Below are positions 1-5,500 of a stretch of 6,513 nucleotides of DNA, one piece after another. Origin of the DNA: Desulfovibrio sp. (GTDB lineage: Bacteria > Desulfobacterota > Desulfovibrionia > Desulfovibrionales > Desulfovibrionaceae); assembly GCA_014804865.1 (NCBI GenBank), contig JAAUYY010000040.1, forward strand, positions 2,994 to 9,506. The letters run 5' to 3'. Under the pieces are notes generated by a model. It ran no database searches, had not been told where the DNA came from, and worked only from the letters and a program-made list of their open reading frames with translations. The position numbers and the translations under genes were made by a program. Position 1 is the first letter of the stretch. Each line of letters starts with the position of its first letter.

Positions 1-914
1 TCTGTGCCCAGAGCGACCGGAAGACCGCGCTCTAGCATCATTGGCGCGGGCGCGACTCCAGACGCGAGCTTCATGTTCGATCCCGGGTTATGAACAGGGA
101 CAACGTTTTTCGAAGCCAGGAAGTCCGCTTCCTCCTCATTGATGTCCACAAGGTGCGCGGCGAGCGCCAAGCCGTCAAACACGCCGTTTTCCTCCGCGAG
201 GGCGATCGGCCTTTGGCCGCTCTTTTCGAGACAGAGGACTGTCTCGCTCGCGGTCTCCGCAAGGTGAATATGCAGGGGCGCGTCCAGCCGCTTCGCAAGA
301 TCGGAGCAGGCGCGCAAGATTTTCGGCTCGACTGTATAAACCGAATGAGGATTTACAGCCACGTCGATAAGCGGATCGTCCGCGTAGCGCTCGGCCAGTT
401 CGCCGGTTAATTCCAACGCTTCTTCAGGGCCGGAGCAAGCCGCCGAAGGAAAGGAAAAAATCGCCTCGCCGCCAAGGCACCGGATTCCGGCTCGCTTCGC
501 GGCCTTGAATACGGAGTCTTCAAATATATACATATCCGCGCAGGCCGTAGTTCCCGTCGCCAGCATTTCGGCGTATCCAAGCAAGGAGCCAAGCTCGACG
601 ATTTCGGGAACGAGTCGCGCTTCTATGGGAAAAACAGTGTTTCTACGCCAATCGAGCAAGGGCAGATCGTCCGCGAGTCCGCGCAGGAAGGTCATCGCCG
701 CGTGCGTATGAGCGTTGATCAGACCAGGCATAATCAAGGCTTGTCCAGCGTCGACGCTTTTTCGGCCTTTCCAATTGGGAACCACTTTTTCGGCGGCTCC
801 GATATCCGCTATCTTTCCATTATCGACCGCCACGGCGCCCTTTTCGATAATCTCGCGCCTTTCGTTTTGCGTGACGATATAGTCGGCGAGAAGCAGGCAA
901 TCGCATTCGTTCAT
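1..914 (-). CDS. mtaD: Amidohydrolase, MTA/SAH deaminase family (C-terminus cut by window edge)
   Basis: A zinc-type amidohydrolase that probably deaminates 5'-methylthioadenosine and/or S-adenosylhomocysteine in the cytosol, as part of SAM by-product recycling. The 304 visible residues begin MNECDCLLLADYIVTQNE. The metal-binding HTH is at 69-71 in the PGLINAHTHAAMTFLRG block. GTTACADMY lies at 121-129, NPHSVYT at 188-194 (candidate substrate His190), HIHLAET at 215-221 (metal His217, catalytic Glu220), AAHLVDI at 252-258 (His254) and HNPGSN at 275-280. By analogy with Thermotoga MtaD, the next residue after GT should be the metal-ligand Asp; its codon (GA-) is split by the left edge, so the true C-terminus lies outside. 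The start is the first ATG after an in-frame TAA; only a weak AAGG precedes it, 8 bases upstream. The gene is divergent from the cytochrome gene. The family also holds SsnA and triazine hydrolases, so the substrate is inferred; the fold and catalytic class are secure. Confidence 0.85.
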   Translation of the reverse strand, partial: MNECDCLLLADYIVTQNERREIIEKGAVAVDNGKIADIGAAEKVVPNWKGRKSVDAGQALIMPGLINAHTHAAMTFLRGLADDLPLLDWRRNTVFPIEARLVPEIVELGSLLGYAEMLATGTTACADMYIFEDSVFKAAKRAGIRCLGGEAIFSFPSAACSGPEEALELTGELAERYADDPLIDVAVNPHSVYTVEPKILRACSDLAKRLDAPLHIHLAETASETVLCLEKSGQRPIALAEENGVFDGLALAAHLVDINEEEADFLASKNVVPVHNPGSNMKLASGVAPAPMMLERGLPVALGT

Positions 915-1075
915 GTAGTTGGCCTTAAGCGTATTGAGGTAAATTAAGAGTTTTTATCGCGCGAACTCAGGCGCGACAGAAAGAAGCGGGAAGAAAAGGC
1001 ATATTCGAGAGAAAACGGACGACCGCTCCTGTACATAGCCCGATATTTATGTTAGATACCAAGAAAGTCATCCCC

Positions 1076-1080
1076 GGAGG
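1076..1080 (+). promoter_or_regulatory. Shine-Dalgarno site setting the cytochrome start
   Basis: GGAGG sits 4 bases before the ATG at 1085. It supports that start over the in-frame ATG at 1049, which would place a 12-residue polar stretch before the signal peptide and has no good ribosome site. Confidence 0.7.
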
Positions 1081-1084
1081 CACT

Positions 1085-1504
1085 ATGCGCTATCTGATCC
1101 TTGTTTTCTGCTTTTTGCTGTTCGCGAGTCCAGCCTGCGCGGACGCCGCCAGACCGAATCTTAAAAACATTTCCGGCCCCATTCTCATAGACGCGGGCGA
1201 CTCAAAAAGAATGTATGTTACGTTCAATCATTCGAATCATAAAGATATCGCCTGTCGAAACTGTCATCATGAGGGTTTGCCCGGAAATCGCTACGCCTCG
1301 TGCACGGCCAAGGAATGCCACGCAATAACGGCGCCTTCGTCCCGCGAGGTATTAAGCGTTTATATGGCTTATCACGCGCCTGATACGAAGCGCTCATGTT
1401 TCGGATGCCATAAGCCTCTCGCCGGGAAATATCAAGGCTTCAAGGGATGCTCGCCCTGCCACACGAGTTTGAAAATGCGGGCCAATCTCGAAAGAAAAGA
1501 TTAA
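1085..1504 (+). CDS. Periplasmic tetraheme cytochrome c3 (class III cytochrome c)
   Basis: A 139-residue secreted multiheme electron carrier. Residues 1-19 form a signal peptide (MRYLILVFCFLLFASPACA, cleavage likely after Ala19), so it acts in the periplasm. Four covalent heme sites are visible: C57-X2-C60-H61, C73-X4-C78-H79, C105-X2-C108-H109 and C122-X2-C125-H126. The distal histidines match the c3 pattern: His49 and His52 in FNHSNHK, His62 directly after the first heme site, and His97 in AYHAPDT, giving bis-His ligation for all four hemes. Such proteins exchange electrons with periplasmic hydrogenases, formate dehydrogenases and membrane complexes in sulfate reducers. One departure from the well-known Desulfovibrio form is that the fourth site is CX2CH rather than CX4CH. 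The gene stands alone on the plus strand and ends 7 bases before the opposing iron-sulfur gene, with its terminator just beyond. No clear promoter is visible in 915-1075. Confidence 0.93.
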   Translation: MRYLILVFCFLLFASPACADAARPNLKNISGPILIDAGDSKRMYVTFNHSNHKDIACRNCHHEGLPGNRYASCTAKECHAITAPSSREVLSVYMAYHAPDTKRSCFGCHKPLAGKYQGFKGCSPCHTSLKMRANLERKD

Positions 1505-1511
1505 TCGACCT

Positions 1512-2738
1512 TTAACCGAGTTCGCCGTCTCCCAGCGCTTTCGCGCCGGGAGATTTTTTTTCTCCGGCAGGCGACAGCTTCGCGGACGCCTTTTGTTTGA
1601 GATTTTCCGCTACGATCTCGATCGAATGTCTTATAGTCGTCGGATCGTTATAGTCCCGCATGACGCGTCGTATCGTCGCGACTTTGCCCGGGCAAGACGA
1701 GACGAAACGCTTATCCCCTGTCGATCGCAGACGATCGCGGCAGTCCTTGGCGAGAGCGCGACGAAGACGCTTTTCTGTCGAAGGAAGACAGGCGCCGCAA
1801 TGCGCCTCGAGAGTCTGGCTTTGCGCGCTTTTGATCCATTCTCCGGCCCCTGTCTTCGGAACGGACTGGGTCCCGTTTCGCGCGAGATCGTTAGCGTCGA
1901 TCCCAATATTATACTTAATCGCGAACGCGTTTATATCCGCGGCGCGGGAAGCGATCGCGTCGGCCTCTTCCTTTAGATTCTTGTCCTTCGCGAGCAGACG
2001 CGGCCAGACGTCGCGAATGGCGGCGAGACATCTGGGACAGGGCGCGACAAGGTAATCGAACTTGTAGGCGGCAAGCGCCTTAAGCGCGTCGATGGCGAGT
2101 CGTCGCGTTTTCCCCTCGTTTCCAGCGAGAAGAGCCGGACGACCGCAACAGGGAAGATTGTCTGGAACTATGAGATCAAAACCGGTCGAGGTCAAAACGT
2201 CGGCGCACGCTTCAAGAACTCCGGGCAGTCCGCGATAGGCCAGACAGCCTGGCCAGAGCAAAATTCTCTTTATTCCATCGCGCGGCGGCGTGTTAATCGC
2301 CGAAATTCTTTCGCGCGGCGCGGGGAACGAATCTCCCAGACTATCCAGCGGCGGAGGACAATATTCGCGAGCCCGCCAAAGCTGAAAAAGAGCGTTCTGG
2401 ACGATGTTCCAGAGGCGGGGGCTCCCCGCGAGAAAGTCGAACGCGAGTTCGCGCGTCTTGCGCTTTCCCGGACGAATTAGTCCGCGAGCGCGCTCGAGAG
2501 CGTTGGCTACGGGAACATCCGCGGGGCAGGCGCTCGAACAGGCGCCGCAGAGAAGGCAACGCCGCAGAGAAGCCGAAGCTTCCCGTTCGGTCAGCTCCCC
2601 TCTCGCGACAGCGCGAAGAATGGCGATCTTTCCCCTGGGGCCGTCGCTTTCGATACCAGTCAGATTATATATCGGACAGATTGCCTGACAGACGCCGCAC
2701 TGGGAACAGCCGGAGAGCGCGTTCGCTATCGCTTTCAC
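1512..2738 (-). CDS. GlcF/LldF-like iron-sulfur subunit of a 2-hydroxyacid dehydrogenase, with a reduced second CCG domain
   Basis: A cytosolic Fe-S electron-transfer partner of the FAD subunit encoded just upstream. From the GTG start it has 408 residues. Two [4Fe-4S] ferredoxin motifs are complete: C11-C14-C17-C21 in CSQCGVCQAICP and C61-C64-C67-C71 in CLLCGACSSACP. A canonical cysteine-rich CCG domain follows: C165-X31-C197-C198-G, then X34, then C234-P-R-C237. A second such domain is expected, but only His313-Cys314-GA-Cys317 and a lone Cys349 remain, with no CCG. The last 28 or so residues are a Lys/Ala/Gly-rich tail without cysteines. I prefer GTG at 2738 because GGAGG lies 7 bases upstream and GTGA overlaps the previous stop. 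An ATG at 2744 is in frame (410 residues) but only 1 base from that GGAGG. GlcF, LldF and HdrD-like proteins share this architecture; the substrate cannot be read from this subunit. Confidence 0.88.
   Translation of the reverse strand: MKAIANALSGCSQCGVCQAICPIYNLTGIESDGPRGKIAILRAVARGELTEREASASLRRCLLCGACSSACPADVPVANALERARGLIRPGKRKTRELAFDFLAGSPRLWNIVQNALFQLWRAREYCPPPLDSLGDSFPAPRERISAINTPPRDGIKRILLWPGCLAYRGLPGVLEACADVLTSTGFDLIVPDNLPCCGRPALLAGNEGKTRRLAIDALKALAAYKFDYLVAPCPRCLAAIRDVWPRLLAKDKNLKEEADAIASRAADINAFAIKYNIGIDANDLARNGTQSVPKTGAGEWIKSAQSQTLEAHCGACLPSTEKRLRRALAKDCRDRLRSTGDKRFVSSCPGKVATIRRVMRDYNDPTTIRHSIEIVAENLKQKASAKLSPAGEKKSPGAKALGDGELG
1528..1561 (+). terminator. Intrinsic terminator of the cytochrome gene, inside the opposing CDS
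   Basis: TCTCCC (1528-1533) pairs with GGGAGA (1548-1553). After one A-C mismatch, GCGC (1535-1538) pairs with GCGC (1543-1546) around a TTTC loop. Eight Ts follow (1554-1561). The T run is only on the plus-strand 3' side, so it terminates plus-strand transcription 24 bases after the cytochrome stop. The same bases encode residues 393-404 of the convergent iron-sulfur protein. Confidence 0.88.
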
Positions 2739-4057
2739 CAGCATTCCTCCTCGTCGGGATAGGGAGCGCCGGCAAAAAGCCCGTATGGATCAAAAATTTT
2801 GCGAATCTCGGAGGAAATATCAGTAATTTCGCCGCGCTGTTTGCTCCAGGGCGCCTTGTCGAGAGCGAGATCATCTTCGGAGTGAAGCCGATTATTTAAG
2901 GTCAACTCGAGATGGAATATTTCGCGTTTGGCCTTTTCGGATTCCTTCCCTGTCAACGCGAAAGTCAGGTTAGGAGGAGAGCCGTAAAATAGGAAGCGGG
3001 AGCCGTTTTCGCGGCAGATTTTTTCTACAGCTTCCGCGGCGGCGGGAAGGCGCGAAGGGAGCGCGGAGAAGGAAACGAGCAGATATGGCTCTTTCAATTT
3101 GCCGAGAGCGGCGGGTAGCGAGACCGGAGCGCGCTCGGGCGACATGATCTCCAGGACTCCGCAATTTTTCAGAATATCCCGCGCTCGGGCCAGGGCCGAG
3201 CCAACGTCGCCTCGGGATCCGGCGTAAGAGATAAAAAGCCGCGCCTTGTCGTCCCCCGCGTTGGCGAGAAAAGAGGCCGCGCGGCTTTCGATAAGCAACC
3301 TTTCCGGCGGAACGGGGGCCTGAGCGATTCCCGCGACTGCTTCAGCGGCGCGAATGTCCTCCGGGAATACGGCGATCAAGGACTCGAGCTTTTCAGGAAT
3401 CGGAAGCGCTTTTAGAGCGACCGCTCCGATCAGTCCCAGGCATCCAAACGAGCCGCAAAAAAGAGGCGCGAGGGGAAAAGACGGGACAAGCTTTCCCGGT
3501 TGGCCGTTCTGACCGGAGCAACATAATCGCTTGAGGGAACCGGCGACGATTTCCAGCTCTAACGCGAAAGAACCGATCGGCCCGTATTTTTCTCCCGAAA
3601 CGGTCGCGACATTCGCGGCCAAAGCGCCTCCGATAGTTCCGGATGGCGCGTAGTTTGAGAACTGGGGAAAATAAAGGCCCGCTCCGCGGATCGCTTCGTT
3701 GAGGGCGTTTATTCTCGCCCCGGCCTGAACCGCGACGATCCTGTTCGCCGGATCAATATCGATGACGCGCGAAAGACGAGTCGTCGATAAAAGGATATAT
3801 TCGCCTTTAGGACGATAAACGACTGGCCTCGATCCGCTCCCAAAAATATTTATCTCGCGAGAATGGGCGCGACAAAGTTTAAAAATATCAAGAACCTGCG
3901 CGAGATTGACCGGCGTCGCCGCCGCTTCGGGCAAGGGCAAATTTTCAGGAGCGCGTCCGAAGCCGGGGCGAGACTTTAGCGCTACAAGATCCGCGCGGGA
4001 GTCGAAAAAATTTTCGCCCCCGACCAGCTCGCGTAGATCCTTGAGAAAATCAGCCAT
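2735..4057 (-). CDS. GlcD-like FAD-linked oxidase / 2-hydroxyacid dehydrogenase subunit
   Basis: A flavoprotein of the PCMH/VAO fold that likely oxidises a 2-hydroxyacid such as glycolate or D-lactate and hands electrons to the adjacent Fe-S subunit. The 440 residues show the FAD-pyrophosphate loop FGSGSRP (72-78), VQAGARINAL (110-119) and the PSGTIGGALAANVATVSGEKYG block (138-159), which is typical of this flavin domain. LELEIVAG (166-173) and GSFGCLG (202-208), the counterpart of GSEGTLG, follow. The C-terminal FAD-oxidase domain ends in EIRKIFDPYGLFAG (417-430). At 440 residues it is shorter than the roughly 500 of E. coli GlcD. The ATG at 4057 is the first start after an in-frame TGA 15 bases upstream; no good ribosome site precedes it, so initiation may be weak. 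It overlaps the next gene by 4 bases. The ffs terminator lies 77 bases upstream; I see no strong promoter between them. Glycolate versus lactate cannot be decided here. Confidence 0.87.
   Translation of the reverse strand: MADFLKDLRELVGGENFFDSRADLVALKSRPGFGRAPENLPLPEAAATPVNLAQVLDIFKLCRAHSREINIFGSGSRPVVYRPKGEYILLSTTRLSRVIDIDPANRIVAVQAGARINALNEAIRGAGLYFPQFSNYAPSGTIGGALAANVATVSGEKYGPIGSFALELEIVAGSLKRLCCSGQNGQPGKLVPSFPLAPLFCGSFGCLGLIGAVALKALPIPEKLESLIAVFPEDIRAAEAVAGIAQAPVPPERLLIESRAASFLANAGDDKARLFISYAGSRGDVGSALARARDILKNCGVLEIMSPERAPVSLPAALGKLKEPYLLVSFSALPSRLPAAAEAVEKICRENGSRFLFYGSPPNLTFALTGKESEKAKREIFHLELTLNNRLHSEDDLALDKAPWSKQRGEITDISSEIRKIFDPYGLFAGAPYPDEEECW
2746..2750 (-). promoter_or_regulatory. 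Shine-Dalgarno site of the iron-sulfur gene
   Basis: On the minus strand GGAGG lies within the last codons of the FAD gene, 7 bases before the GTG at 2738 and 1 base before the ATG at 2744. The spacing, together with the GTGA stop/start overlap (2738-2735), points to translational coupling of the two subunits. Confidence 0.6.
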
Positions 4058-4134
4058 GTTAGCCGCCGCTCAAATATTCCGGCGCCGAACTCCCGCGAAG
4101 GAAGCCGCGTCGATAAAATTTGCTCAAAAAATAC

Positions 4135-4165
4135 AAAAAAAGCGACCTTGGCAAAGCCTTGTCGC
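4135..4165 (-). terminator. Intrinsic terminator after the SRP RNA gene
   Basis: Read on the minus strand, GCGAC (4165-4161) pairs with GTCGC (4146-4142). An internal loop follows, then GGC/GCC closes a TTT loop. Seven Ts follow directly (4141-4135). It separates ffs from the flavoprotein operon and should stop most transcription from the strong ffs promoter. Confidence 0.8.
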
Positions 4166-4167
4166 GT

Positions 4168-4257
4168 AAAACAGCCGGGCGCCCGACAACGACTGTCGCC
4201 GCTGCTTCCTTTCGGACCTGACGGGGTTCGCAGAGCTGACGCCGCCCGACCTGCCGC
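4168..4257 (-). ncRNA. ffs: Small bacterial SRP RNA (4.5S type)
   Basis: This RNA is the core of the signal recognition particle; it binds Ffh and FtsY to target membrane proteins. On the minus strand the universally conserved domain IV hairpin is intact. GTCAGGTCC (4222-4214) leads to a GAAA tetraloop (4213-4210) and then GGAAGCAGC (4209-4201), giving the CAGG/GGAAGCAG symmetric-loop signature, flanked by GAACCCC on the 5' side. The ends pair as CAG-(g)-UCGGGCG at the 5' end with CGCCCGG-CUG at the 3' end, followed by UUUU at 4171-4168. The tetraloop is GAAA rather than the GGAA of E. coli, both GNRA type. Length is about 90 bases, as expected for the Alu-less form. The 5' end is placed from a promoter 2 bases upstream, so the true start may be a few bases inside (about 4252-4256). 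Weak open frames across this region are not genes. Confidence 0.93.
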
Positions 4258-4258
4258 T

Positions 4259-4287
4259 AATATATTATCTGGAGTCTCTCTTGTCAA
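4259..4287 (-). promoter_or_regulatory. Sigma70-type promoter of ffs
   Basis: Minus strand: TTGACA (4287-4282, 6/6 to consensus), a 17-base spacer, then TATATT (4264-4259, 5/6). Initiation is expected within bases 4252-4256, matching the SRP RNA 5' end. A strong constitutive promoter is normal for this housekeeping RNA. Confidence 0.85.
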
Positions 4288-4310
4288 GGCGCCGCGCTAT
4301 CTACTATAAT
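4281..4310 (+). promoter_or_regulatory. Divergent sigma70-type promoter of the glycosyltransferase gene
   Basis: Plus strand: TTGTCA (4281-4286, 5/6), an 18-base spacer, then TATAAT (4305-4310, 6/6). Its -35 lies on the same bases as the ffs -35, because TTGTCAA reads TTGACAA on the other strand. The expected start near 4317 gives a leader of about 35 bases to the ATG at 4352, but only about 5 bases to the in-frame ATG at 4322. Confidence 0.78.
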
Positions 4311-4341
4311 ATAATGAGCATATGATGAGACTCGCTCGGGA

Positions 4342-4347
4342 GGGAGG
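4342..4347 (+). promoter_or_regulatory. Shine-Dalgarno site setting the glycosyltransferase start
   Basis: GGGAGG lies 4 bases before the ATG at 4352, the same GGAGG-to-ATG spacing as the cytochrome gene. The ATG at 4322 has no comparable site and would sit almost at the transcription start. Confidence 0.75.
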
Positions 4348-4351
4348 AAAG

Positions 4352-5413
4352 ATGGCGAGGATATTGTATGGGATCCACGGCACCGGCCATGGACATGCCA
4401 TGCGCGGACTTACCATCGCACGCGCTCTGCCCGACCATGAATTTCTTTTCGTCGCTTCGGACGACGCGCCTTCCGTGCTCGAGCCTGAATTTCCGACGAA
4501 GCGCCTGCCGAATCTTGGAACAGTCTTCAAAAATTACAAGGTCGATCTCCCCGCGACGATAAAACGCGCCTTTCCCCTTCTCGCCAATCGGAAAAAATAC
4601 ATCCGCGAAGCCTTGAAGATTATCGAAGACTTCCGGCCCGATGTGTGTATGACCGATCTGGAATATTTCGTCCCTCGCGCGGCCGAGGTCGCGGGAATAC
4701 CGTGCCTTACGCTTGATCATCAGCACACGATCACTTCGTGCCGACATGAGGCGCCACTCTCCCTGCGCCGCGACGCCTTTATCCAGGGTCTTACGCCGCG
4801 CTATCTGTTCCGTCCGACGGACTGGAATATCATAATCTCTTTCTACGCGCCTCCGCTTCTGCCCCGCCATATCCGCGATACGCGCGTCCTTCCTCCCATT
4901 CTGCGCGACGGCGTTATCCGTTCCCAGCCGCGAGACGATCGGCATATTCTCGTCTATCAAAGCAATTCCACAGACAAAAGGCTCATAGACTTCCTTTTAT
5001 CCTCAACCGACAGAACGGCTTATGTCTTCGGTTATGGAGACATGACCGGACGAACGGGGAACGTCGTATTCCGTTCCAAAAGCGAAAGCGAATTCATCGA
5101 TCTTCTCGCGAGTTGCGCGTATGTTATCCAGGGAGGCAGTCATACTCTGATGAGCGAGGCGCTGTATTTGGGCAAGCCAATTCTCTCCATTCCCCTGGAG
5201 GCCATGGTCGAGCAACGCTTTAACGCCTTTTATCTTGAAAAGCTTGGTTATGGTCGCGTCGCCTCCATGGATACGCTTAATAAGGATTTTCTCGAGCGCT
5301 TCGAGCGCGATTTGCCAAATTTCCAAAGCGCCATACGCGAGAACATTTTTCTAGGGAACGATCTCGTTTTCGATCTTGTCGATCGTTTCGCGAAAACAGG
5401 CTCTTTGCGATAA
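4352..5413 (+). CDS. Glycosyltransferase, MJ1255/VC2487 type (GT-B, Glyco_trans_1_3-like)
   Basis: A cytosolic GT-B-fold sugar transferase, probably acting on a cell-surface or envelope glycan; donor and acceptor are not readable from the sequence. The 353 residues open with MARILYGIHGTGHGHAMRG, where the glycine/histidine loop (10-18) matches the N-terminal signature of the family. The C-terminal nucleotide-sugar-binding region is GGSHTLMSEALYLGKPILSIP (261-281), with Glu269 in the usual conserved position, followed by EQRFNA (287-292), the analogue of the EQ-x-NA motif in MurG-like enzymes. No signal peptide or clear membrane segment is seen. The start at 4352 rather than the in-frame ATG at 4322 rests on GGGAGG four bases upstream and on the promoter position. 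The gene is monocistronic here, divergent from ffs and convergent with the channel gene. The link to ffs is probably positional only. Confidence 0.85.
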   Translation: MARILYGIHGTGHGHAMRGLTIARALPDHEFLFVASDDAPSVLEPEFPTKRLPNLGTVFKNYKVDLPATIKRAFPLLANRKKYIREALKIIEDFRPDVCMTDLEYFVPRAAEVAGIPCLTLDHQHTITSCRHEAPLSLRRDAFIQGLTPRYLFRPTDWNIIISFYAPPLLPRHIRDTRVLPPILRDGVIRSQPRDDRHILVYQSNSTDKRLIDFLLSSTDRTAYVFGYGDMTGRTGNVVFRSKSESEFIDLLASCAYVIQGGSHTLMSEALYLGKPILSIPLEAMVEQRFNAFYLEKLGYGRVASMDTLNKDFLERFERDLPNFQSAIRENIFLGNDLVFDLVDRFAKTGSLR

Positions 5414-5500
5414 AACGCCGAGACGCTCTCTTAAACGCGATTTGGCGAGTGAGACAATTTCCTTCGATTAATTCTTAATTCTCGCTTTCGCCGACCGATC
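5414..5500. other. Convergent intergenic spacer without a gene or clear terminator
   Basis: This spacer lies between the stops of the glycosyltransferase and channel genes. It holds only weak inverted repeats, GAGA-CGC-TCTC and ATTAA-TTC-TTAAT, neither followed by a proper T run on either strand. Termination here is either factor-dependent or not visible. Confidence 0.5.

Noticed and set aside
1..914. Plus-strand open frames opposite the deaminase (90-410, 505-711, 702-947)
   Set aside because: The minus strand reads as one continuous amidohydrolase with all expected metal-site motifs; the plus frames are short and motif-free.
947..966. Inverted repeat TCGCGC-8-GCGCGA between the divergent deaminase and cytochrome genes, a possible operator
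   Set aside because: CGCG-containing words are very common across this window, no convincing promoter elements flank it, and no T run makes it a terminator. It could be chance.
1049..1084. Upstream ATG of the cytochrome frame
   Set aside because: It lacks a ribosome site and would put polar residues ahead of the signal peptide; GGAGG at 1076-1080 serves the ATG at 1085.
3982..4287. Open frames on both strands across 3906-4287
   Set aside because: They run through the SRP RNA, its terminator and the promoter region and have no family motifs.
4304..4960. Long open frame (218 residues) antisense to the glycosyltransferase
   Set aside because: It is low in recognisable motifs and lies fully opposite a gene with strong family signatures, a promoter and a ribosome site; it is a composition shadow.
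5414..5500. ATTAA-TTC-TTAAT as a bidirectional terminator
   Set aside because: The stem is only five A/T pairs with no T tract adjoining on either side.
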